DNA of 64,000 bases. Origin: Roseimarinus sediminis. GTDB lineage: Bacteria > Bacteroidota > Bacteroidia > Bacteroidales > Prolixibacteraceae. This document shows positions 35,303 through 44,515 of the stretch, one piece after another (position 1 is the first letter of the stretch; each line of letters starts with the position of its first letter). The stretch lies in the NCBI RefSeq assembly GCF_050433125.1, contig NZ_JBNPXV010000006.1, forward strand, positions 248,001-312,000. The letters run 5' to 3'. The translations under genes were made by a program, and so were the position numbers. The notes below the pieces were generated by a model. That model ran no database searches. It was given only the letters and a program-made list of their open reading frames with translations, and was not told the DNA's origin.

Positions 35303-38300
35303 ATGAAGAAATTAACGCAATTTTCGGTCAACTACCCGGTTACGGTGTTGATGATGGTGATGGCTGTTTTGTTGCTGGGCTACATCTCATTCTCACGGCT
35401 GGGAGTTGACCTGTTTCCCGAACTAAACAATCCCCGCTTGTACATCGAAATGGAAGCAGGCAACCGTCCGCCCGACGAAATAGAAAACCTCTTTGTTCGT
35501 AACATCGAAGCGCAGGCCATCAGGCAGAGCGATGTGGTGAATGTATCGTCGCTTAGCCGCGTGGGCTATGCCACCATCACCGTTGAGTACAGCTGGGGCA
35601 AGGACATGGATGAGGCTTTTCTCGACCTTCAGAAGGCCATGACCACCTACGCCCAAAATATAGACATCGATGCCATAAGCATAACTCAGTACGACCCGAA
35701 TGCCATGCCGGTCATGGTGGTTGCGCTGAAAAACGACAAACTGCTCAACCTCGACGAAGTGCGCAAGGTGGCCGAAAACTACATCCGAAATGAGCTGATC
35801 AGGCTCGAAGGAATAGCCGATGTAAAACTGGCCGGCGAAGAGGTGGCCGAGGTTCTTGTTGAAACCAATCCCTATTTGCTCGAAGCATACGGAATTACCG
35901 CCTCAGAGCTGAGTCAGAAAATACAAAGCTATAACCGCAATGTGTCTGGCGGATCGATCGAGGAAAACGGAGTCAACTTCAGTGTGAAGGGGCTGAGCAT
36001 GATTAGCTCGCCCGGCGATCTGGAGCGTATCATCGTTGGCATGAAAAGCGAAGAACAAATCGACGGATCGGTGGCAAGCGTACCCGTGTATCTTTACGAT
36101 GTAGCCTCTGTTTCAGTTCAAAATAAAGAACCCGAAACCATGGTGACCCTGAATGGGGAGCGTTGTATTGGCTTGTCGGTGTACAAAGAGCCCCGCTACA
36201 ATACGGTGAAGGCTGTAAAAGCACTGAACGAAGCCATGGATGACATCGGCAAAGCCTTGCCGGGTTACGAATTTACCGTGGTAAAAAACCAGGGAAAATT
36301 CATTAGTGGTGCCATTAAGGAAGTACGACAATCGGCATTGGCCGGCATCTTACTGGCCATCGTGGTGCTGTTTGTTTTCTTAAGACGCATTAGTACCACC
36401 CTGGTCATCAGTATTGCCATTCCCGTATCAATTGTGGCCACTTTTACCCTGATGTATTTTCAGGGACTCACCCTGAACGTAATGACTCTGGGTGGTCTGG
36501 CCCTGGGAGCGGGGATGCTGGTCGATAATGCGATCATCGTAATGGAAAATATTTATCGCCACATGGAGCGCGGTAAGAGTGTAGTTCGTTCGGCCATCGA
36601 TGGTGCTGCCGAAGTGGGGGGAGCCATCACGGCTTCTACCTTAACAACCATTGTTGTTTTCCTGCCAATTGTTTATTTGCAGGGAGCTTCGGGCGAGTTA
36701 TTCAAGGACATGGCCTGGACAGTGGCCTTTTCGCTGCTTTCATCGTTGGCAGTTGCCATTCTGGTCATTCCTGTTCTGGTAAGTAAACTGTTTGGAAAGA
36801 AAGCCAAAGCACCGCAGGCAAAATCAATTAAAATGAAATGGTATCCGCAGGTACTGGAGTGGTTTCTGCGTTATCGCTGGGGAGTGATCGTTGTAGCAGC
36901 AGTGCTTACCGGGGCTTCGATGCTCCTGATTCCCCGCATTGGAAGTGAATTCATGCCCGGTGCCACATCCGATAATTTTACTGTAGAATTTGAATTGCCC
37001 GAAGGTTCGTTATTGAAAACATCGGGCGCCACGCTGGAAAGCATCGAAAGCATGATACACGATGCCATGGGTGACAAAATTGCATCGGTGTACACCCAGG
37101 TGGGCGAAGTGGCTGCAAGTGCAGGCGGAACTAGTCTGAGCAGTGAAAATAGTGCTTTAATGTATGTGAGCCTGAATGCTGTCGGTGTTGAGGCCTATGA
37201 CCAGGTGATGCAAACATTCAGCAACATCATGGCGGCCAACAACGAGGTGGCTTTTACCTTTAAACAGGAAGAGGGTAGCCTGCAGTCGACCCTTGGAAAT
37301 AACGAAGCTCCTTTGGTGGTTGAAGTGGTGGGCGAAGATCTTGAGATCATCAGCGAGGTAACGGCCCGCCTGAAAACCGTTACCGAAGGAATGAATGGCT
37401 TGTACAATGTTGAAAGTTCCATCGAAAACGGAGCTCCCGAAATTGATATTTACATCGATCGGGTTCAGGCAGGTTATTTTAATCTTACGGTTGAGCAAAT
37501 TATTTCGCAACTGCAAAACCGTCTCGAAGGGCTTGATGCAGGTCAGTACGACGAAGGAGGGGAGATGCGCGACATCACCATCAGACAGCCAAAGCTGAGC
37601 AAAAAAGAACTGGAACTGCTGGAGATTACCAGTGGAGCCAACAAATACCGACTGGCCGATGTGGCCATTATTACCGAAGAACAGCTTCCGCGCGAAATTC
37701 ACCGCAGCAATCAGAGCAGGGTAGGAAAAGTAAGTGCCTATGTTGATGAATCGGTGGCTTTCGATCATGTAGTCAGCAGCCTCGAGGAGAAGATTGCCGA
37801 ATTGCCCATTCCCGATGGCTATCGCATACGCATGGCCGGCGATGAAGTAAAACGTCGTGAATCGATGGAAGGTCTGACTTTTGCACTCATCCTGTCAATC
37901 ATACTTGTTTACATGGTGATGGCCTCTCAGTTTGAATCGCTGATTCATCCGTTTACCATTTTGCTCACCATTCCGCTGGCCATGGTAGGTGCAGTACTCA
38001 CCTTCTTTTTCCTCGGAACACCGCTTAACATTATGGCTTACATTGGGATGATTATGCTGGCGGGTATCGCGGTGAACGACTCGATAATTCTTGTAGATAC
38101 AGTGAATCAGCTAAGACGAAAGGGCATGGAAAAACGACTGGCCATCGTTCAGGGTACCCTGCAAAGAGTTCGGCCCATTATCATGACCAGCTTAACAACC
38201 ATACTGGCCCTGTTGCCACTGACCTTTGGCTTTGGCGAAAGTGCCGAGCTGCGTTCGCCCATGGCCTGGGCCGTAGTTGGCGGATTGATCACATCGACCC

Positions 38301-38392
38301 TGCTGACTTTGGTTGTAATCCCTTGTGTTTACGATGTGATGACTAAAAAGGAAATAGTCAATAGAAAGAAGGAAATGGTCAATAGTCATTAA
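35303..38392 (+). CDS. RND efflux permease, HAE1/AcrB family
   Basis: 1029 residues, standard length, 12 membrane helices in two halves. TM1 starts at residue 8 (NYPVTVLMMVMAVLLLGYIS), TM4 carries GAGMLVDNAIIVMENIYRHM with one of the two proton-relay Asp positions, and TM10 carries GIAVNDSIILVDTVNQLRRKG. Two large periplasmic loops (about 35-330 and 555-850) are present. Proton-driven export together with the adjacent adaptor and TolC protein. The last residues, KEIVNRKKEMVNSH, are encoded by a 21-bp tandem DNA repeat and look like a repeat-derived tail. Confidence 0.93.
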   Translation: MKKLTQFSVNYPVTVLMMVMAVLLLGYISFSRLGVDLFPELNNPRLYIEMEAGNRPPDEIENLFVRNIEAQAIRQSDVVNVSSLSRVGYATITVEYSWGKDMDEAFLDLQKAMTTYAQNIDIDAISITQYDPNAMPVMVVALKNDKLLNLDEVRKVAENYIRNELIRLEGIADVKLAGEEVAEVLVETNPYLLEAYGITASELSQKIQSYNRNVSGGSIEENGVNFSVKGLSMISSPGDLERIIVGMKSEEQIDGSVASVPVYLYDVASVSVQNKEPETMVTLNGERCIGLSVYKEPRYNTVKAVKALNEAMDDIGKALPGYEFTVVKNQGKFISGAIKEVRQSALAGILLAIVVLFVFLRRISTTLVISIAIPVSIVATFTLMYFQGLTLNVMTLGGLALGAGMLVDNAIIVMENIYRHMERGKSVVRSAIDGAAEVGGAITASTLTTIVVFLPIVYLQGASGELFKDMAWTVAFSLLSSLAVAILVIPVLVSKLFGKKAKAPQAKSIKMKWYPQVLEWFLRYRWGVIVVAAVLTGASMLLIPRIGSEFMPGATSDNFTVEFELPEGSLLKTSGATLESIESMIHDAMGDKIASVYTQVGEVAASAGGTSLSSENSALMYVSLNAVGVEAYDQVMQTFSNIMAANNEVAFTFKQEEGSLQSTLGNNEAPLVVEVVGEDLEIISEVTARLKTVTEGMNGLYNVESSIENGAPEIDIYIDRVQAGYFNLTVEQIISQLQNRLEGLDAGQYDEGGEMRDITIRQPKLSKKELELLEITSGANKYRLADVAIITEEQLPREIHRSNQSRVGKVSAYVDESVAFDHVVSSLEEKIAELPIPDGYRIRMAGDEVKRRESMEGLTFALILSIILVYMVMASQFESLIHPFTILLTIPLAMVGAVLTFFFLGTPLNIMAYIGMIMLAGIAVNDSIILVDTVNQLRRKGMEKRLAIVQGTLQRVRPIIMTSLTTILALLPLTFGFGESAELRSPMAWAVVGGLITSTLLTLVVIPCVYDVMTKKEIVNRKKEMVNSH

Positions 38393-38432
38393 GAAAGTTT
38401 TCTAATAACTTTTTCCTTAGTGACTAATGACT
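38350..38432 (+). repeat. short tandem and inverted repeats at the end of the first RND gene
   Basis: GGAAATaGTCAATAG (38350-38364) and GGAAATgGTCAATAG (38371-38385) are direct repeats with a 21-bp period inside the coding end. AGTCATTA (38384-38391) and TAATGACT (38425-38432) are perfect inverted arms followed by CTTTTTTT, so the region could also act as a weak terminator before the next gene. Confidence 0.5.
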
Positions 38433-38463
38433 CTTTTTTTCAATGACTTATAAAACATAAAAT

Positions 38464-41400
38464 ATGGATTTTATTATCCGCAGAAGAACACTGATCAGCA
38501 TGGTTTTTTTAGCCATGGTGATGTTGGGGATCATCTCGTACAATAAGTTGTCGATGGAGCTGTATCCAACGCCTGAGTTGCCCACCATGGTGGTGATGGT
38601 GAACTCGACCATCGAGGTGGATCCGGGTTACATGGAAAAGCAGGCCATTATTCCGCTCGAAGGAGCCATTGGTCAGATGGACGGTGTGGAGGAAATCAGC
38701 TCGATGGCTACCCGGCGAAACGGAACCATCGAAATTACCTTCAACGAGGGGGTGAATCTGAAGTATGCGCAGTTGCGCCTTCAGGAAAAGCTGAATGAGG
38801 TGAAAGCCGAAATTCCAGCTGAATTTATGATTGTGCTCGACAAGGTCGATTTGCGTGCCATGCTCAATCAGTTCATGAGCATTCAGGTGCTGGGCGAAGG
38901 TGGTGTTGACCGCTTGCGGAATGTAGCTGAAAAGGAAATTCAGGATCCGCTGCTGAATATCGACGGCATTTCGAGTGTGAACATCTATGGAGGAAGAGAA
39001 AAATCAATCGAGATAGAAATTGCACCCGATGTGGCCGAAGCCTACGGACTTACCCCGGCTCGCATTCGCCAGTTGCTGCAAAGTGGACATAACGAGCGGA
39101 CTTTTGTGGGCGAAGTGTACGATGCCTCGGCACGCTACTATGTGAATGTGTCGGCTGAGTTCAAAGATATTTCAGACATCGGGAAGGTGGTTGTCGACCG
39201 CACTTCGGGCATCCTGCTCAAGGACATTGCCACCATTACCTTCGGAACCAAAGAGGAAACATCGTACAGCAGGGTGAATGGCATGGATGTAATTTCGATG
39301 GTACTAATCAATGACAACACAGCCAACCTGATTGACCTGTCGCACCGCACCCGCGAAGTGATTGATGAGCTGAACCGGCAGCTGAAACCGGTGGGCGTTG
39401 AGTTGCTGGTGCAGAGCGACTCGGCCGAAACAATGGAGAAGAACATCGACCAGATCATCGAGCTGGCACTGATTGGCGGAATACTGGCGGTGATCATCCT
39501 GTGGTTCTTTCTTCGGAACATCAGGCTGGTATTTACAGTAGCACTTTCGATTCCCATTTCGGTGTACGCTGCCTTCAATTTCTTTTACGCTTTTGGTATT
39601 ACCCTCAATAGCATAACCCTGGTAGGAATGGCACTGGCCATTGGCATGCTCATCGATAACAGCGTGGTGGTACTTGAGAACATTTACCGGCTGGCGGGGC
39701 GGGGGGTGCCTGTACGCGATGCGGTGGTGAACGGGACCCGCGAGGTTTGGCGCTCGGTTTTTGCAGCCACGCTCACCACTGTTTGCGTGTTTCTGCCTTT
39801 CCTGTTTACCGACGACATCATTGTGAAATTATTCGGAAGACAAATCGGTGTTTCCATTGTCTCGACCCTGATGATCTCTTTTTTGGTGGCACTCTTGCTC
39901 ATTCCCATGGTGACCTATTTGATTTTGAGGCGGGAGAAACAGCAAAACCGTATGGCCATTTTTGAAAAAGTATCAATCAGAAACCGTATGGTACAGGTGT
40001 ATCTGCTCTTGCTGAAAACGGCCATGCGTAATCCGGTGACGACCATTATTAGCGGCCTGGTGGTGTTTTTTGCCACGCTTTTGATAAGCCTGGCCACGCA
40101 AACGCAAAGCCTGCAGGAAGTCGAGAACAACCAGATGAACCTTTACGTGACCATGGACTCGGGGGCTACCCTCGAAACCACCGACGAACTGGTGACTGGT
40201 CTTGAAGAAGCACTGATGGAACTGGCCGAAAGGGATTTTATCAGTAGTAAAATTGAAGAAGAAAGTGCGGTAATTACCCTGGTTTTAAAAGAGGATTTTG
40301 GAAAAATAGCGGGTCGTGATTTCCAAAGTATCCGCGGTGAAGTGGAAAACATCATGGATGAACACGATCGAGGTGCCGAAATCGACTTTGAACAATCAGC
40401 CGCCAGTGAACAGTCGGGTACCGGTGGTGGCGGCATGCGTCAGGGCCAGCGAATGGAGCGGATGATGGGCATTGGATCGAATCAGGAACGGGTAATCATC
40501 AAAGGGGAAGATTATACCATGATGGAAAAGGTGGCCGACGATATGGAAGATTATCTCGAAGACATGGACCAGATTGGCCGTGTACGCGATAATCTGGCTT
40601 CGAACCGTCCTGAAGTGCATCTCTTGTTCGATCCCGAAATGACCGGCCGAAACAATGTGAGTATGACCAATGTGATGAGTGAATTGTCATCGTTCAGAAA
40701 AGAAGTAGAATCGGGCTTTTACTATCAGCACAACAACGAAGAATATGCCATCGTTATTCGTACCGACACGGTGAAGGAACTAACTCCCATGCGAATGACT
40801 GATCTCGAAGACCTCGAAATTCAGAACAGCGAAGGCTCAATCTTTGCATTACAGGATATTTCGCGCATTTACTATAGCCGTGGAATTTCGCGCATCAACC
40901 GGCTGAATCAGGAAAAAACCATCGAGCTGACCTATAGTTTCGATGATGAAATCACCGGCGATAAGGATTTACTCGAAGGGGCCCGTACCGAAGTTGATAA
41001 TTTGGTGGCTTCGATCCCAATGCCTGCCGGTATTGCCGTTGAGGTGGTTCATGAGGAAGACGATTTTGCTGCTTACTATCCACTGATAGCACTGGCTTTC
41101 TTTTTGATTTACATGATTCTGGCTTCGGTTTTTGAGTCGTTTGCCACTCCGTTTGTAATGATGTTCTCGATCCCGCTGGCGGCAATAGGTTCCCTGCTTT
41201 TACTCATCGCATCGGGCAACTCCTTATTGTCGGCCAACACGCTTACCGGCTTTATCATTTTACTGGGGGTGGTGGTGAACAATGGCATCATCCTGATCGA
41301 CTACAGCAATATTCTGCAAAAGCGCGGTTATCGGCGTCAGCGTGCGCTCATGATGGCCGGACTGGCACGTTTGCGTCCCATCATGATTACAGCCATAACC

Positions 41401-43170
41401 ACCATTATTGCCATGTTGCCGCTGGCCATGGGCAAATCGGAGTATGTGGGAATCATAGGTGCCCCCTTTGCTTTAACGGTAATTGGCGGACTGGCTTTCA
41501 GTACAGTACTTACATTGGTATTTATCCCGACTTTTTACTCGGGCTTACATAATGCGCTGGCCTGGTTCCGCGATTTGCCCGTGTGGCTCAAGTTACTTCA
41601 ATATGCTTTATTTGCCGGAGGTGGTTTATTTATTTATCTCGAAGTGAACAGTTTTATCTGGCAAATGGTGTGTGCCATTTTACTGATTACCCTGGTGCCT
41701 GCTATTGTATGGTTTATTCTGAACAGTTTGCGAAAGGCAAGCGAAACCAGCATTCCTGTCGATGATGACATTGTGATACGAATACAGAATTTGGTAAAAG
41801 TATACGACCGTCCGGGGCGCTTTGTGCGTGAATGGCGGGGTGGAAAACAGTTGCGCACCCATTTTAATGAAGCCAAAAACTATCGAAAGTTTTCCGATTT
41901 GAATGAACTGAGCTGGAAGTTACCGCTCATTGGCTTTGCTGCCTACATGGCGTTTTTCTATGTTGAAAAGGGATTTTGGAAGTTTGCCTTTCTTTCGGCC
42001 GTGTTTTTTATGGTAATGGATGTAATAAATGTGCTGAAACTTTGGCGTTCGGAAGGTAAAAGTGCCTGGCGGATAGTGAAACTGGCCAAACAGTTGTGGC
42101 ATTGGTTGTTTCCGCTGGCTGCTGTAGCCTATCTCTATCTGAGTTACGAAAACATTGGTGGCTCCATTGTTCTGTTGTTGCTCATCTATGCTGCCCTGCT
42201 TATCGATGCTGTTTCAAACAAAATTCATCGCGAACATATTAACGTGAAGCGACTGAAAGGCCGCCACCGTGAATTACGTCGGGTATTGTTCCAGTTTGTA
42301 TTGTCGATTCCGATAATTGGGAAAAAGCAGCAGCCATTTAAAGCACTCAAAGGGGTAACACTCGAAATTGGCAAGGGAATGTATGGTTTGCTGGGGCCTA
42401 ATGGTGCCGGTAAGTCGACACTCATGCGTGCCATTTGCGGCATTAATCAGCAAAGCTACGGCAAGGTGTGGTTCAACAATATCGATACCGACCTGAAACG
42501 AGAGGAATTACAGGGACTAATTGGTTATCTGCCGCAGGATTTTGGAATGTATGAAAATATGACGGCCTGGGATTATCTGCAATATCAGGCGATTCTGAAA
42601 AAACAGAAAAACCCTGAGGAAAGAAACAAAAGGGTGCAACAAGTACTCGAAAGTGTTCACATGTGGGAGAACAAAGACAAGAAGATCGGGTCGTTTTCGG
42701 GTGGAATGAAACAGCGCATCGGAATTGCACAGGTACTTTTGCATTTGCCCAGGGTACTGGTGGTTGATGAACCTACTGCCGGCCTTGATCCGCGTGAAAG
42801 AATCCGTTTTAGAAACTTGCTGGTTGAGCTCAGCCGCGAGCGCATTGTTATTTTTTCAACCCACATTATCGAAGACATTGCCAGTTCGTGCAAGCAGGTG
42901 GCCGTACTCCGAAAGGGCGAGGTTCAATATATCGGATCGCCACGCAATATGACCGATGAAGCCGATGGGCATGTATGGCAGTTACAGGTACACGAGACTG
43001 AATTTGAAGCGTACACTAAAAAATTCAATGTGGCACATCATACTAAGGAGGGACACATGGTAAAACTTCGGATTGTGTCCGACGGACAGCCGCATCCTGA
43101 GGCGACAGCAATGGCTCCCAACCTCGAGGATGCCTACCTGTGGTTACAAAAGGGGAAGAAAGTAAGCTAG
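38464..43170 (+). CDS. RND permease fused to an ABC ATPase, with a membrane segment inserted in the ATPase fold
   Basis: 1568 residues in one open frame. Residues 1-1035 are a complete HAE1-type RND pump: TM4 GMLIDNSVVVLENIYRLAG (about 394-412), TM10 GVVVNNGIILIDYSNILQKRG (935-955), with a Gly/Met-rich stretch at 652-670. Two helices follow (about 1043-1060 and 1065-1087). Residues 1101-1120 look like the first strand and A-loop of an ABC ATPase (IVIRIQNLVKVYDRPG, Tyr1114). About 165 residues with some four membrane helices follow. The ATPase then resumes: FKALKGVTLEIGKGMYGLLG, Walker A 1311-1319, Q-loop Gln1358, SFSGGM 1410-1415, Walker B 1431-1437 with Glu1436, and His1467. All catalytic motifs are intact. 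The ATPase is paralogous to that at 28210-29097, and an ABC-2 permease gene follows at once. Confidence 0.88.
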   Translation: MDFIIRRRTLISMVFLAMVMLGIISYNKLSMELYPTPELPTMVVMVNSTIEVDPGYMEKQAIIPLEGAIGQMDGVEEISSMATRRNGTIEITFNEGVNLKYAQLRLQEKLNEVKAEIPAEFMIVLDKVDLRAMLNQFMSIQVLGEGGVDRLRNVAEKEIQDPLLNIDGISSVNIYGGREKSIEIEIAPDVAEAYGLTPARIRQLLQSGHNERTFVGEVYDASARYYVNVSAEFKDISDIGKVVVDRTSGILLKDIATITFGTKEETSYSRVNGMDVISMVLINDNTANLIDLSHRTREVIDELNRQLKPVGVELLVQSDSAETMEKNIDQIIELALIGGILAVIILWFFLRNIRLVFTVALSIPISVYAAFNFFYAFGITLNSITLVGMALAIGMLIDNSVVVLENIYRLAGRGVPVRDAVVNGTREVWRSVFAATLTTVCVFLPFLFTDDIIVKLFGRQIGVSIVSTLMISFLVALLLIPMVTYLILRREKQQNRMAIFEKVSIRNRMVQVYLLLLKTAMRNPVTTIISGLVVFFATLLISLATQTQSLQEVENNQMNLYVTMDSGATLETTDELVTGLEEALMELAERDFISSKIEEESAVITLVLKEDFGKIAGRDFQSIRGEVENIMDEHDRGAEIDFEQSAASEQSGTGGGGMRQGQRMERMMGIGSNQERVIIKGEDYTMMEKVADDMEDYLEDMDQIGRVRDNLASNRPEVHLLFDPEMTGRNNVSMTNVMSELSSFRKEVESGFYYQHNNEEYAIVIRTDTVKELTPMRMTDLEDLEIQNSEGSIFALQDISRIYYSRGISRINRLNQEKTIELTYSFDDEITGDKDLLEGARTEVDNLVASIPMPAGIAVEVVHEEDDFAAYYPLIALAFFLIYMILASVFESFATPFVMMFSIPLAAIGSLLLLIASGNSLLSANTLTGFIILLGVVVNNGIILIDYSNILQKRGYRRQRALMMAGLARLRPIMITAITTIIAMLPLAMGKSEYVGIIGAPFALTVIGGLAFSTVLTLVFIPTFYSGLHNALAWFRDLPVWLKLLQYALFAGGGLFIYLEVNSFIWQMVCAILLITLVPAIVWFILNSLRKASETSIPVDDDIVIRIQNLVKVYDRPGRFVREWRGGKQLRTHFNEAKNYRKFSDLNELSWKLPLIGFAAYMAFFYVEKGFWKFAFLSAVFFMVMDVINVLKLWRSEGKSAWRIVKLAKQLWHWLFPLAAVAYLYLSYENIGGSIVLLLLIYAALLIDAVSNKIHREHINVKRLKGRHRELRRVLFQFVLSIPIIGKKQQPFKALKGVTLEIGKGMYGLLGPNGAGKSTLMRAICGINQQSYGKVWFNNIDTDLKREELQGLIGYLPQDFGMYENMTAWDYLQYQAILKKQKNPEERNKRVQQVLESVHMWENKDKKIGSFSGGMKQRIGIAQVLLHLPRVLVVDEPTAGLDPRERIRFRNLLVELSRERIVIFSTHIIEDIASSCKQVAVLRKGEVQYIGSPRNMTDEADGHVWQLQVHETEFEAYTKKFNVAHHTKEGHMVKLRIVSDGQPHPEATAMAPNLEDAYLWLQKGKKVS

Positions 43171-43220
43171 TGTAAGTTAAAGAACACCGATGCTGATTAC
43201 AAGTGTTTTCAATTTCATTA

Positions 43221-43949
43221 ATGAAGAAAAACATGAGATCATTTAAAAGCAAAACAATAATTAATAATTTTCAGATGATACGATACAATCTGAAAATCAT
43301 TTTTGGAAACCGGTTCATTTATTTTTTGGTTAGTGCGCTGGCGCTCTCATTGTTTATTGTGGGCGTAAATCTATTCAGTGGCGATGCTGTAGATGAGGGA
43401 GGGGTGTACAGTACCTTGCTGCTTGTAGGGGCCTTGTTGCTTTTTTATCCTGTAGCTTATGGGATTCAAAGTGAAAAAGATGGCCGGACACTGGAGGTGA
43501 TTTTTGGAATTCCCGATTATCGGTACCGGGTATGGCTTATGCGGTTAATTATGATTTATGCAATTACCCTTGTGATACTTTTTGCCATTGCCTGGTTGCT
43601 GAAATATGTCTTCGTGTCGTACAACATGGTGGACATGATTGTTCAGGTAATGGTGCCCCTCTTGTTTTTAGGTCTGTTTACCTTTTTCCTGTCAACTGTG
43701 CTTCGTTCGGGTAATGCAACTGCGGCAGTTGTAATTATTCTTGGTGTTTTTCTGCTTATTCTGGGCGATGAAATTGGGGAGAGCTACTGGAATATTTTCT
43801 TCAATCCTTACAATAATCCCTCGGATGTAAGTAACGTAGTGTGGCAGGCATTGACCACCAAAAACCGGATTTTTCTGATAAGTGGCACTGTGGTTTTTGT
43901 GTTGGGCGGACTGATGAATTTGCAAAAAAGAGAACGTTTGTTAGGCTAA
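43221..43949 (+). CDS. ABC-2 type permease, probable partner of the fused ATPase domain
   Basis: About 242 residues with six membrane helices. IRYNLKIIFGNRFIYFLVSAL begins the first, and IQSEKDGRTLEVIFGIPDYRYRVWL is the cytosolic coupling loop with the family E-x-x-x-G-R-T-x-E-x-x-F pattern. It starts 50 bp after the RND-ABC fusion. I choose ATG 43221; ATG 43275 (just before IRYNLK) is an equally good family start and GTG 43203 is possible. Without its own ATPase gene, it presumably pairs with the ATPase domain of the fusion. Confidence 0.8.
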   Translation: MKKNMRSFKSKTIINNFQMIRYNLKIIFGNRFIYFLVSALALSLFIVGVNLFSGDAVDEGGVYSTLLLVGALLLFYPVAYGIQSEKDGRTLEVIFGIPDYRYRVWLMRLIMIYAITLVILFAIAWLLKYVFVSYNMVDMIVQVMVPLLFLGLFTFFLSTVLRSGNATAAVVIILGVFLLILGDEIGESYWNIFFNPYNNPSDVSNVVWQALTTKNRIFLISGTVVFVLGGLMNLQKRERLLG

Positions 43950-44015
43950 GAATTAAACTTTTGAGCCTCAGAATGATCAATAGAAGCATATTAACTTTTG
44001 CTAAAAACTAAAATT

Positions 44016-44444
44016 ATGAAGCTGAGATTTTTTTTACTTGTCGTTGGTGTGCTGTTAGGCCTGATGACATATGCCCAGCCACCAGGTGGACAGGGCCGGC
44101 AATTTGACCCCGAAGCGATGGTCAAACGCCAAACCGAGCAAATGGTAACTGATTTGAAGCTCAATGCCGATCAGACAACCAAGGTGCAGGAACTGAATAA
44201 AAAATACAGTGATAAGATGAGGGAGCTCTTTCAGGATGCTCAGGGAGACCGCTCACAAATGCGTGAGAAAATGGGAAAGTTGAGGGATGAAAAGAATGTT
44301 GAACTGAAAGAAATTCTTACTCCCGAACAATACAAGAAACACCTCGAGTTAGAAGAGCAACGAATGGAAGAACGTCGTCAAAGGATGGAAGAGCGCCGCG
44401 AGTCGCCTGAACGACGTGGAACTCAAAGACAGAGCCCAAGATAA
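44016..44444 (+). CDS. Spy/CpxP-like small periplasmic protein
   Basis: 142 residues from ATG 44016 with a signal peptide (MKLRFFLLVVGVLLGLMTYA). The mature part is charged and helical, with LKLNADQTTKVQELNKKYSD and LKEILTPEQYKKHLELEEQ, the two LTxxQ-like motifs of the Spy/CpxP family, and an Arg/Glu-rich tail. In other bacteria such proteins act as periplasmic chaperones or metal- and envelope-stress sensors. As last gene before a terminator in the export locus it may report or buffer envelope stress; that is inference. A TAACTTTT near-box lies about 20 nt upstream, so it may also be read on its own. Confidence 0.75.
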   Translation: MKLRFFLLVVGVLLGLMTYAQPPGGQGRQFDPEAMVKRQTEQMVTDLKLNADQTTKVQELNKKYSDKMRELFQDAQGDRSQMREKMGKLRDEKNVELKEILTPEQYKKHLELEEQRMEERRQRMEERRESPERRGTQRQSPR

Positions 44445-44477
44445 GCATCGTTTTTTTTCATAGATTATATTAGCAGG

Positions 44478-44504
44478 GCCGGACATTTGTCCGGCTTTTC
44501 TTTT
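44478..44504 (+). terminator. rho-independent terminator of the export locus
   Basis: Perfect 8-bp arms GCCGGACA and TGTCCGGC with a 2-nt loop, then TTTTCTTTTC. It lies 33 nt after the Spy-like stop and just before the convergent rfbC end, and nearly repeats the terminator at 28014. Confidence 0.9.
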
Positions 44505-44515
44505 CTCCAGAGCGT

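Noticed and set aside
37157..37768. 203-codon minus-strand frame within the first RND gene
   Set aside because: Antisense to a well-conserved RND periplasmic loop; composition is that of a shadow frame.
38464..43170. Possibility that the RND-ABC fusion is an assembly or stop-codon error
   Set aside because: The linker has its own organised membrane helices and codon use like the rest, there is no frame break, and the following permease gene lacks a separate ATPase, all of which favours a real fusion. Read coverage was not available to me.
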